36,222 nucleotides of DNA from Rhizobium sp. Q54 (GTDB lineage: Bacteria > Pseudomonadota > Alphaproteobacteria > Rhizobiales > Xanthobacteraceae). The stretch is from positions 1 to 36,222 of the forward strand of contig CAMBQQ010000035.1 of NCBI GenBank assembly GCA_945870035.1. Direction: 5' to 3'. Both the position numbers and the translations under genes were made by a program. A model generated the notes under the pieces. It was not told the origin of the DNA. It searched no databases and worked only from the letters and a program-made list of their open reading frames with translations. Every line of letters begins with the position of its first letter. The first letter of the stretch is position 1. Positions 16,888 to 23,630 of the stretch are shown here, in pieces.

Positions 16888-17658
16888 ATGACAAGACTAT
16901 TGGCCATCGCGGCGTTCGCGGCCTTTGCCTGTTCGGTCGCAGCGGCGGAACCGTGCCCCGGCAATGCCGACGCGCTCGGCACCGAGCGGGTGCTGACGGT
17001 CGATGCCCAAACGACGCCACGGGTCGGCCGCAAGCACTTCCCCGACACCTTGCCGCTCAACGATAAAGAGCTTGTGCTGACCTTCGATGACGGCCCTTGG
17101 CCGACCACAACGCCGCGCGTACTCGCCGCCCTGAAAGCCGAGTGCGTCCGCGCCACCTTCTTCCTGCTTGGCCGCAATACCGATGCCCATCCGCAGATCG
17201 TCCGGCGCGCTTTAGCCGAGGGCCACACGATCGGCCACCACACCTACTCGCATCCGCTCTTGAACCAGATGACGCCGGACAGAGCCGAGGCCGAGATCGA
17301 CCGCGGCATTGGCCGCGACGAACTGGCGGCCTACGGCCAGTTTCGCACCACGCCGAGCACGCCGTTCTTCCGCTTTCCCGGCTTTGCCTCGAGCCAGCCG
17401 CTGCTCGACCGCCTCGCCGACCGCGGAATCGTCGTGTTTGGCGCCGATGTCTGGGCCAGCGACTGGCTGCCGATGACGCCGGAGGCCGAGCTTCAGCTTC
17501 TCATGAGCCGCATCGTCAAGGCCGGGCGCGGTATCGTGCTGATGCATGACACGAAGGCGCAAACCGCTGCGATGCTGCCCGGCCTGCTGCGCGAACTGAA
17601 AAAGCGCGGCTTCCGGATCGTCCATGTCGTGGCGTCAAACACCCTCGTTTCACACTGA
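16888..17658 (+). CDS. Secreted polysaccharide deacetylase (NodB-like), paralogue 1
   Basis: A 256-residue protein with a signal peptide (residues 1-20, cleavage near AAA). It has a NodB-type carbohydrate esterase 4 domain: TFDDGP with Asp67 and Asp68, the metal His motif HTYSH at 118-122, FRFPGF near residue 161 and a final IVLMHD. The metal triad Asp-His-His is complete, so it should deacetylate an N-acetylated polysaccharide, for example peptidoglycan or chitin-like chains, outside the inner membrane. The mature N-terminus CPGNADALGT...LTVD is shared with the next gene, showing a duplicated pair. A hairpin with a T-run follows the stop by three bases. Confidence 0.9.
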   Translation: MTRLLAIAAFAAFACSVAAAEPCPGNADALGTERVLTVDAQTTPRVGRKHFPDTLPLNDKELVLTFDDGPWPTTTPRVLAALKAECVRATFFLLGRNTDAHPQIVRRALAEGHTIGHHTYSHPLLNQMTPDRAEAEIDRGIGRDELAAYGQFRTTPSTPFFRFPGFASSQPLLDRLADRGIVVFGADVWASDWLPMTPEAELQLLMSRIVKAGRGIVLMHDTKAQTAAMLPGLLRELKKRGFRIVHVVASNTLVSH

Positions 17659-17661
17659 AAA

Positions 17662-17696
17662 GTTAACCATGTTGCAAACATGGTTAACGCGTTTTT
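17662..17696 (+). terminator. Perfect 12-bp inverted repeat with T-run
   Basis: GTTAACCATGTT at 17662-17673 and its exact complement at 17677-17688 are separated by three bases, and a run of five T starts at 17692. It sits three bases after the stop of the first deacetylase gene, so a Rho-independent terminator is the simplest reading. The stem is unusually AT-rich for this genome. It could alternatively be an operator controlling the second deacetylase gene, whose ATG is about 150 bases further on. Confidence 0.7.
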
Positions 17697-17834
17697 ATAT
17701 AATCCAGTAAAATCAATATCTTAACTCCTTAACCCGGGCTCCACCTTGGTTAACAATGTCTCGCAAGTTCCCTCGAGTTCCGCCATTCTCCGCCTCGGCA
17801 TCGTAGCGTTGCGTTGGGCGGGGGCTCGGAGGTT

Positions 17835-18836
17835 ATGCGTAGAGTTTGTATCGTTGCGTGCTGCCTTATTGGCGGCGCGCTGCCGGCGCTGGCTGCGCCC
17901 TGCCCCGGCAATCCGACTGCACTCGGCACCAGCCGGACGCTGACCGTCGATACCAGGTCGTTCCCGCGCATCGGCACGATGCAGTACCGCAACACCTTGC
18001 CGCTGGGCGACCACGAAGTGGTCATCACCTTCGACGACGGCCCGCTGCCGCCCTACACCGACCGCGTGCTCGACGCGCTGGCCAGGGAATGCGTCAAGGC
18101 GACCTACTTCCTGGTCGGCACCATGGCGCGCGCCAATCCGGACGCGGTGCGGCGGATCTACAATGCCGGCCACACTATCGGCACGCACAGCCTGCGCCAC
18201 CCGTTCGGCCTCGGCGATCTTGGCCTGCCCCGCATTGCCAACGAGGTCGACGGCGGCATCGCATTGGTGCGGAAAGCCGCCGGCGATCCGCGCGCGGTGG
18301 CGCCGTTTTTCCGCATTCCGGGACTAGCCCGGTCCAATCAGGCGGAGAGCTATTTGGCCTCGCAGCGGCTTTCGGTGTGGAGCGCCGATGAAGTGGCCGA
18401 CGACTGGCATCGCGGTATTACGCCGTCGCAGATCGTGCGCAAGGCGATGAGCCGTCTCGAAGCCAAAGGCCATCGCGGCGTGCTGCTGCTGCACGACATC
18501 AAGGCGGCCACCGCCATGGCGGTGCCGATGCTGCTCAAGGAGCTCAAGGCCAAGGGCTACAAGGTCGTGCACGCGGTGCCGCCGGGCGAGCGCCCGGACA
18601 TGGTGCCGGACTTGCCGGCGACCATGGTCGCGGCGAAACAAGGCTGGCCGCGCGTGACGCCGCAGAAGGGTGAGACCACCGGGTCGGTCAGGGCGATGCC
18701 CCGGCCCATTCGCGTGGCGGCGCGCATCGAGACCCGCGCCCGGGACGTCAGGCTGGCCGCCGCGCTCAACAAGAAAAAGACCAAGGCGCAGTCGGTCTCG
18801 GCGTTCAAATTCGGCGGGCCGTTTTCGGCACGGTAG
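17835..18836 (+). CDS. Secreted polysaccharide deacetylase (NodB-like), paralogue 2
   Basis: A 333-residue protein with a signal peptide (about residues 1-21). The deacetylase core carries TFDDGP (Asp67, Asp68), HSLRH (His118, His122), FFRIPGLARS and a final LLLHDIKAAT, so the metal ligands are intact. The first 70 residues closely parallel paralogue 1, with the same spacing of CPGN, ALGT, LTVD and DTLPL/NTLPL motifs. Unlike paralogue 1 it has a basic C-terminal tail of about 100 residues (from about 235), rich in Arg and Lys, which may bind anionic polymers. The ATG at 17835 directly follows GGAGG. Confidence 0.9.
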   Translation: MRRVCIVACCLIGGALPALAAPCPGNPTALGTSRTLTVDTRSFPRIGTMQYRNTLPLGDHEVVITFDDGPLPPYTDRVLDALARECVKATYFLVGTMARANPDAVRRIYNAGHTIGTHSLRHPFGLGDLGLPRIANEVDGGIALVRKAAGDPRAVAPFFRIPGLARSNQAESYLASQRLSVWSADEVADDWHRGITPSQIVRKAMSRLEAKGHRGVLLLHDIKAATAMAVPMLLKELKAKGYKVVHAVPPGERPDMVPDLPATMVAAKQGWPRVTPQKGETTGSVRAMPRPIRVAARIETRARDVRLAAALNKKKTKAQSVSAFKFGGPFSAR

Positions 18837-18934
18837 TCGGATTGTTACGATTGTTTTGAAAGCCGCGGCGGTGCAGCATCGGCGGCGCCGGACGCCGCTA
18901 TTTTCAAATGCCCGACGCAGGGCCAGGAGCCAAG

Positions 18935-19348
18935 ATGGACAAGTTGCGCATTACCGCCGGGTCGTTCGAGTTCGGCGCCAAATTCGAGACTGAACTGGCG
19001 CCGAAGACGGTGGCGATTTTCAAGAAGCTCCTGCCCTATGAGCAGAAGGTCATTCATGTGCGCTGGAGCGGCGAAGGCGTCTGGGTGCCCCTCGGCGAAC
19101 TCGACTTGGGCTTAAGTTACGAGAACCACACCAGCTATCCGCATCCGGGACAGATGATCGTCTATCCGGGCGGCATCAGCGAAACTGAAATTTTGCTGGC
19201 CTATGGCGCGGTGCATTTCTCGAGCAAGCTCGGGCAGCTCGCCGGCAACCACTTCATCACGCTGACGTCGGGACTGGACCGGCTCTACGAATTCGGCCGC
19301 GCGGTGCTGTACGAAGGCGCCAAGCCGATCCGCATTGAGGCGGTGTGA
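18935..19348 (+). CDS. DUF3830 family protein
   Basis: A 137-residue protein of the DUF3830 family, whose members have a cyclophilin-like beta-barrel fold and no established activity. It has no signal peptide. Family-like features are LAPKTVAIFKKLLP near residue 22, the middle stretch HPGQMIVYPGGISETEILLAYG and the late segment GNHFITLTSGLDRLYEFG. AGGAG precedes the ATG at 18935 by a normal distance, which decides this start over an upstream ATG at 18908. It lies downstream of the deacetylase pair on the same strand with about 98 bases between and may have its own promoter. Confidence 0.85.
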   Translation: MDKLRITAGSFEFGAKFETELAPKTVAIFKKLLPYEQKVIHVRWSGEGVWVPLGELDLGLSYENHTSYPHPGQMIVYPGGISETEILLAYGAVHFSSKLGQLAGNHFITLTSGLDRLYEFGRAVLYEGAKPIRIEAV

Positions 19349-19402
19349 GGGGGGCTTAACGGCGCGCTCGCTCAAATTGTCGGGTTTTCAGAAAAATCGT
19401 AC

Positions 19403-19487
19403 TGGTGCGGCCGAGAAGACTCGAACTTCCACGGATTGCTCCGCTGCCACCTCAAGGCAGTGCGTCTACCAATTCCGCCACGGCCGC
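19403..19487 (-). tRNA. tRNA-Leu (anticodon GAG)
   Basis: The minus strand folds as a long-variable-arm tRNA. The acceptor stem GCGGCCG pairs with CGGCCGC. The anticodon arm is CTGCC-TTGAGGT-GGCAG, giving anticodon GAG (reads CUU/CUC, Leu). The variable arm, the T-loop GTTCGAGTC and a genome-encoded CCA (19403-19405) are all present. The length of 85 bases including CCA is normal for class II tRNA-Leu. It converges with the DUF3830 gene and leaves a T-rich stretch after its 3' end that may terminate it. Confidence 0.97.
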
Positions 19488-19706
19488 ACAGTACGAGGAA
19501 AGGTGCGCGTCGGTAGTCGCGCCCCTGTAACGGCGGATCGTGTAACAAATAGGTCTATCAGGGACAAGGGCCGAAGCGCATTCTCCCGTGCTCGACGGCA
19601 GGCAATTTTACCGCCAAATCAAGCCGTTACGCGACGAGGCCGATCCGGCCCCGGCCCTGCCCGAAATAAAGCGGTATGGAAGCCAGAAAACCCCTTTTTG
19701 TTCGAC

Positions 19707-19750
19707 GCGTTTTCTTCACGCGAACCGGTTCCCACTTCGCTTGAAAACGC
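19707..19750. repeat. Intergenic palindrome with GAACCGGTTCCCA core
   Basis: GCGTTTTC at 19707-19714 pairs with GAAAACGC at 19743-19750, and GCGAA/TTCGC pair further in, around a core GAACCGGTTCCCACTTCGC. This motif is a frequent dispersed element in Hyphomicrobiales intergenic DNA. It lies seven bases after the end of the fliN-like gene, where it could also act as a transcript end. The rest of 19488-19706 shows no gene. Confidence 0.6.
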
Positions 19751-19756
19751 TTTGTT

Positions 19757-20005
19757 TTACCGCATGTCCAGCGGGCGCGGCAGCAGTTCGCCGACCTCGA
19801 CCGCGATGCGGTTGCCATTGACGACGACCGTGCCCTTGGCCACCGGCAGGTTGTTGGCGAGGATGTTGACGGCGTCGTCTTCGCCCGCGTCCAACTCGAT
19901 GATGGCGCCGCGGCCGAGCCGCAGCACCTGGTGGATCGGCATGGTGGTGGTGCCCAGCACCACGGTGATGTCGACGGAAACCTTGTCAAATGTGCCCAAG
20001 TTCAC
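19757..20005 (-). CDS. fliN: FliN-like protein (SpoA domain), stand-alone
   Basis: An 82-residue protein that is little more than one SpoA (FliN/FliM C-terminal) domain. Typical segments are VDITVVLGTTTMPIHQVLRLG at the start and GRGAIIELD, LPVAKGTVVVNGNRIAVEVGEL later. It is shorter than most FliN proteins but complete for the domain. A GTG at 20005 is the start, with AGGAAG just upstream. FliN builds the flagellar C-ring; no other flagellar gene lies nearby, so it may serve a flagellar cluster elsewhere or another SpoA-dependent system. It is divergent from lipB with 73 bases between. Confidence 0.82.
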   Translation of the reverse strand: MNLGTFDKVSVDITVVLGTTTMPIHQVLRLGRGAIIELDAGEDDAVNILANNLPVAKGTVVVNGNRIAVEVGELLPRPLDMR

Positions 20006-20078
20006 AACTTCCTGTCATGTAGTGGTCTGCCCGTAAGTCCTTAGGGCCCCGCCATGGTCATCATGCTATGGTTAACGA

Positions 20079-20792
20079 ATGATTAATATGCGCGACGAAT
20101 TGAACCTCGGCATGCCCGCGCCGGCCGGAATGGCGGCGGTCGAATGGCGCATCAGCGATGCGCCCGTGGAGTACGCCGATGCCGTCGCCTTCATGGACGC
20201 GCGCGCGGAAGCGATCGCCAATGGCGAGGCGCCGGAGTTGATCTGGCTGGTCGAGCACCCGCCGCTTTATACCGCCGGCACCAGCGCCAATCCGGCCGAT
20301 GTGCTGGACGCGCGTTTTCCCGTGTACGAAAGCGGGCGCGGCGGCCAGATGACCTATCACGGTCCCGGCCAGCGCGTCGGCTATGTGATGATCGATTTGC
20401 GCCGGCGGGGACCGGACCTGCGCCGCTTCGTGGCGACTCTGGAGGAATGGATCATCCGCACGCTCGCCGCCTTCAACGTGCGCGGCGAAAGGCGCGAGGA
20501 TCGCATCGGCGTCTGGGTGAAGCGGCCGGACAAGGGAGACGGCTTCGAGGACAAGATCGCCGCGCTCGGCATTCGCGTGAAGCGCTGGGTGACGCTGCAC
20601 GGCATTGCCATCAATGTGGAGCCGGACCTCTCCCACTTCGGCGGCATCGTGCCCTGCGGCGTCAGTGTGCAGCGCTACGGCGTCACAAGTCTCGTCGACC
20701 TCGGCATTCCGATGGCGATGACGGATGTCGATGTGGCGCTTCGCGCGAGTTTTGAGGAGTTGTTCGGGGCGAGTGCCGGCCAGCAATCCTAA
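20079..20792 (+). CDS. lipB: Octanoyltransferase LipB
   Basis: A 237-residue cytoplasmic enzyme that transfers octanoyl groups from acyl carrier protein to lipoyl domains. The family signature [12 protein letters not shown] is at 87-98. The catalytic pair Lys159 ([18 protein letters not shown]) and Cys193 (GGIVPCGV) is intact. [13 protein letters not shown] near residue 58 is also typical. Length matches the family. The ATG at 20079 is used; an ATG three codons later is also possible. LipA is not in the window. A hairpin at 20805-20830 follows its stop. Confidence 0.96.
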   Translation: MINMRDELNLGMPAPAGMAAVEWRISDAPVEYADAVAFMDARAEAIANGEAPELIWLVEHPPLYTAGTSANPADVLDARFPVYESGRGGQMTYHGPGQRVGYVMIDLRRRGPDLRRFVATLEEWIIRTLAAFNVRGERREDRIGVWVKRPDKGDGFEDKIAALGIRVKRWVTLHGIAINVEPDLSHFGGIVPCGVSVQRYGVTSLVDLGIPMAMTDVDVALRASFEELFGASAGQQS

Positions 20793-20804
20793 CCGTATGC
20801 GCAC

Positions 20805-20830
20805 GACAGGCGCGGCTCACCGCGCCTGTC
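20805..20830. terminator. Perfect 11-bp hairpin between convergent genes
   Basis: GACAGGCGCGG at 20805-20815 pairs exactly with CCGCGCCTGTC at 20820-20830 across a CTCA loop. It lies between the ends of lipB and the haloperoxidase gene, which converge here. It has no T-tract on either side, so it is a likely but not certain bidirectional terminator. Confidence 0.6.
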
Positions 20831-20867
20831 CCATCATCGAACGTGAGGCCTGCATGGCCCTGACGTA

Positions 20868-22613
20868 TCAGAGCGCGCTGCCGTGTGTGTCGACAAGAAC
20901 CTCGTTGACCCAGATCCGGCCATTCGCGATTTTGACCCGGCGGGGCTCACCGTCCTTGTCTCGCGCAAAGGCCCTGAACTCGAAACTTGGCTTTTCGTTC
21001 GCGTCCGTGGTGATGTCGGCGAGGATTTCAGCGGCAAGCGCCTCGCCGAGGATCAAGCTACGCGTGTTGTCGGTACGCCAGTGAACCCCGCCCATGGAAC
21101 GGCCCATGGCGACGTTCTGCGCAAGCTTGTTCAATTCGCCTTCGATGGTGAGAGATTCAGCAATCTTTGCGTCCAGCGGGATTCTATAGAACGTGCCGTC
21201 TTTCTTGCGGCCGGTTTCGTAAGTGGCAATCATACCACCATCGCCGAACGGGTCTTCTCTTTCCTTCAGGGTGTTAAAAAATACCGGATGAACATTGCCT
21301 TCTTTGTCAGTCGTAAAGGTCTTGAAGTAAGCCTTGAGAACCGTCACGCAAGCGCCTGCGACCGTCGCATGACCGGCTCCGTAGGCCGGATGTGTCGGAC
21401 TGCCCGGTGTATAAGCCATCGGCAGCAGATAGCTGCCATTGTTCTTCAGTATCCGCTTGGCTGCTTCGGTTTCGACAAGGGACGGCGGAATGCCGTAACT
21501 TCGCGTTTTTCCGTCAACGCCGCATTCTTGTACCTGGACCAAACCGCCGTAGGCTTCTGGGCGCAGGCGCAGATTGACCTGCCATTTCTGATTCCACACG
21601 ACCTTCAGCGCGCGCGTCGCGATTTCCGACACCAGAGCCAAAATGTGAGGACCACCCAGCACGCCAAAGCCTGCTTCGCGGTCAGCCAGTCGGACATCGT
21701 ACGGATTCCCTGGGGTCCATTTGGCTTGGCCAGACAAGAGAATGAGAGCGGCATTGAAGTAGGCCTGATGCAATGCGTCCTTATTAACGAAGCGGGCAAG
21801 ATCACGCATGGTGCATATGTAACGAGTGGCCAGATTGCCGTTCTTATCCTTTTCAAAACGTGCGTCGCTATCCTCGTTGGCTCTGTTGTAAGCGTGGCCA
21901 GCAGCATCATTGCCGCTGTTTTGCGCCCCCAGCCAGTCAGCGAATTTGGTCAAATAGTCTTTCCCCGACGCGTAGGGGTTTTGCTTCTGGCTGATGGATT
22001 GCGTACCGTAGGCAATATCGCGCACGAAGAACTGACTCAGCATCGGGCCTTGCATTTCACCAGGCAACCCAAGCCTGAAGACCGTATCAGCCGTAAACGA
22101 CGTGAATGATCGAGTTGAGCCGGGAACATCAATGCCGCGCTTGAGATGCCCAGCGTCATTCCCTTCCTCGTCATCAACCGCAGCGGTGAAATTTTTGTTG
22201 ATGTCCGTAACGGCGTCACTGGCTTCTTTGCCAAGTTCGTTAAAACCGCAGTCCCGCAGTAAGGCCATCCAGTATAATTCCGTCATTTCCGCCGCCGTGG
22301 TGATGGAATCGACTTTCGGCGCCGGTGGCATCGAGTAGCTTGCCGGATGGTGAGTTAATTCGTCTGCCGCAAGGCCTGCTTGCGGATTGATCAATTGGAA
22401 GGTGGGATGTTTTGAATCGCGCTGCGGACCTTTTGGTACGCCTGCAAATCCGCTGCCGTCGCCTTCCGTGGCAGCGACCAGACAATCAAAAGCATCGACA
22501 TCTACCTCACCGTAAGGATTGGGGTGCGGTAGGGTTTTATGAAAACTACCAAGTCCTTTTACGGTGGTGCCGTCGATCGTCCAGACCCTTTTGGTATCCC
22601 CGTTCGAAGCCAT
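20868..22613 (-). CDS. Vanadium-dependent haloperoxidase (bromoperoxidase type)
   Basis: A 581-residue enzyme of the PAP2/haloperoxidase superfamily that oxidises halide with hydrogen peroxide. The vanadate site is readable: Lys343 and Arg351 (KWQVNLRLRPEAYGG), Gly414 and His415 (SPTHPAYGAGHA), Arg505 and His511 (GRSMGGVHWRTDN). The spacings match Ascophyllum bromoperoxidase (Lys341, Arg349, Gly417, His418, Arg480, His486). His408 in THPAYG corresponds to the algal His411, arguing for bromo- rather than chloroperoxidase. The usual Ser of the S-G-H motif is Ala413. No signal peptide is seen. The codons are more AT-rich than those of its neighbours, hinting at transfer. An inverted repeat lies upstream (22631-22676). 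Confidence 0.92.
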   Translation of the reverse strand: MASNGDTKRVWTIDGTTVKGLGSFHKTLPHPNPYGEVDVDAFDCLVAATEGDGSGFAGVPKGPQRDSKHPTFQLINPQAGLAADELTHHPASYSMPPAPKVDSITTAAEMTELYWMALLRDCGFNELGKEASDAVTDINKNFTAAVDDEEGNDAGHLKRGIDVPGSTRSFTSFTADTVFRLGLPGEMQGPMLSQFFVRDIAYGTQSISQKQNPYASGKDYLTKFADWLGAQNSGNDAAGHAYNRANEDSDARFEKDKNGNLATRYICTMRDLARFVNKDALHQAYFNAALILLSGQAKWTPGNPYDVRLADREAGFGVLGGPHILALVSEIATRALKVVWNQKWQVNLRLRPEAYGGLVQVQECGVDGKTRSYGIPPSLVETEAAKRILKNNGSYLLPMAYTPGSPTHPAYGAGHATVAGACVTVLKAYFKTFTTDKEGNVHPVFFNTLKEREDPFGDGGMIATYETGRKKDGTFYRIPLDAKIAESLTIEGELNKLAQNVAMGRSMGGVHWRTDNTRSLILGEALAAEILADITTDANEKPSFEFRAFARDKDGEPRRVKIANGRIWVNEVLVDTHGSAL

Positions 22614-22630
22614 TTCCCCCTCCCAAATGA

Positions 22631-22676
22631 ATAAAGACAGGGCAATTACATCACAACTTTTACTTGTTGTCTTTAT
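22631..22676. promoter_or_regulatory. Inverted repeat upstream of the haloperoxidase gene
   Basis: ATAAAGACA at 22631-22639 and its exact complement TGTCTTTAT at 22668-22676 are separated by 28 AT-rich bases. The pair sits just upstream of the minus-strand haloperoxidase start. It may be an operator or part of the promoter region. No known regulator site is recognised. Confidence 0.35.
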
Positions 22677-22724
22677 ATTTTCGTCTACTGCGGGCGTCTA
22701 AACGATGACCCTCGCCCGGCGACA

Positions 22725-23033
22725 CTAAAACGTCGGCAACACCGAGAATTCCTCACCCGGCACGCGCGCTCGCAAATCGGCGTCCGAGCCGGCGCGCTGA
22801 TCGATTGCGTCAACGCGCGAACCAAAAGGCCCACGCCGGCATGCTGCGATCATGTCGTTTATGACGTCCGGCTCGCCCTTGAACAGCGCCTCGACGGTGC
22901 CGTTGCGGCAATTGCGCACCCAGCCTGCGAGGGCGTGACGGCCGGCCTCACGCGCGACGAAGGCGCGATAGCCGACGCCCTGGACGCGGCCATGCACGAC
23001 GATATGCACGACGATGTGCGCGGGCTCGCTCAT
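22725..23033 (-). CDS. Acylphosphatase
   Basis: A 102-residue acylphosphatase, which hydrolyses the carboxyl-phosphate bond of acyl phosphates in the cytoplasm. The active-site pair is intact and at the classical positions: Arg23 in HGRVQGVGYRAFV and Asn41 in LAGWVRNCRNGTVE. FKGEPDVINDMIAACRRGP is the usual C-terminal helix. The ATG at 23033 overlaps the stop of the upstream gene (ATGA), so translation is coupled to the gamma-glutamylcyclotransferase gene. Earlier in-frame starts lie inside that gene and are not used. Confidence 0.95.
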   Translation of the reverse strand: MSEPAHIVVHIVVHGRVQGVGYRAFVAREAGRHALAGWVRNCRNGTVEALFKGEPDVINDMIAACRRGPFGSRVDAIDQRAGSDADLRARVPGEEFSVLPTF

Positions 23034-23506
23034 GTCGGATCTCCGCCAGGAACATCGCAACCGATGACGCGGCTGCCGGTCCAGCGCGACCGCGACCAGC
23101 GTGCCACGGAGCGCACGTAACGCTCCGGCAATTGCCAGCTGCGCGCCGCGGCCGCGCACATTTCAGCATAACCCGGCTTCGGCCGGCCCGCGCTGCGGCG
23201 GCGCAAAACATAGAGCATGGCCAGCGCGCGGCGCGCGCCGATCCGCACCGGAAGATAACGCACGTCGTAGAGACCTTTATGCAGCAATTCGTAAGCATGC
23301 AGCGCAGCAAGATCACGCGGCGTCAGCCGCCACAACACGCCATGCACACGCTCGCCGGGCGATGGCTTGACCGAGCCCCAACCATCGACGCCGATGAAGA
23401 ATTTGTAGCCGTCGAGTTGCGCCGCGCCCATCGCGCGCGCGGCCGGACAACGCGCCAACATGGCGGCGCGGTGCATGTTCGAGCCATAGGCGAAGTAGAG
23501 AGTCAT
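23030..23506 (-). CDS. Gamma-glutamylcyclotransferase family protein
   Basis: A 158-residue protein of the gamma-glutamylcyclotransferase-like fold. The glycine-rich anion site YFAYGSNM is at residues 4-11. Glu73 in AYELLHKGLYD matches the catalytic acid of the family. VHGVLWRLTPRDLAALH lies between them. Such enzymes release 5-oxoproline from gamma-glutamyl compounds; the exact substrate is uncertain. The C-terminal third (from about residue 120) is rich in Arg and Trp and less family-like. It is first in a two-gene unit with acylphosphatase. Confidence 0.88.
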   Translation of the reverse strand: MTLYFAYGSNMHRAAMLARCPAARAMGAAQLDGYKFFIGVDGWGSVKPSPGERVHGVLWRLTPRDLAALHAYELLHKGLYDVRYLPVRIGARRALAMLYVLRRRSAGRPKPGYAEMCAAAARSWQLPERYVRSVARWSRSRWTGSRVIGCDVPGGDPT

Positions 23507-23515
23507 GGTTTATCC

Positions 23516-23624
23516 GTCGTCCCCGCGAAAGCGGGGACCCATACCCCCTGCCCATCCGCATCATTTGCACAGGGGATATGGGTCCCGGCTCGCGCTTCGC
23601 TATCGCTCGCTTGGCCGGGACGAC
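23516..23624. repeat. Intergenic palindromic repeat, copy 2
   Basis: The outer ends GTCGTCCC and GGGACGAC are complementary. Inside, GGGACCCATACCCCCTG and CAGGGGATATGGGTCCC pair with one mismatch. A small hairpin, TCCCCGCGAAAGCGGGGA, occupies the left arm, and a GC-rich insertion the right arm. It opens like the repeat at 4721-4814 and is probably from the same broad class of Hyphomicrobiales elements. It fills the gap between the pccA stop and the gamma-glutamylcyclotransferase start. Confidence 0.8.
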
Positions 23625-23630
23625 AGGAAA

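Noticed and set aside
19522-19560. GTAACG near 19528 as another SigF-type promoter
   Set aside because: Sixteen bases downstream there is no CGAA, and no plus-strand gene follows.
20883-22109. Plus-strand open frame of 408 codons opposite the haloperoxidase gene
   Set aside because: The minus strand has an intact, motif-complete enzyme; the antisense translation has no domain or good start.
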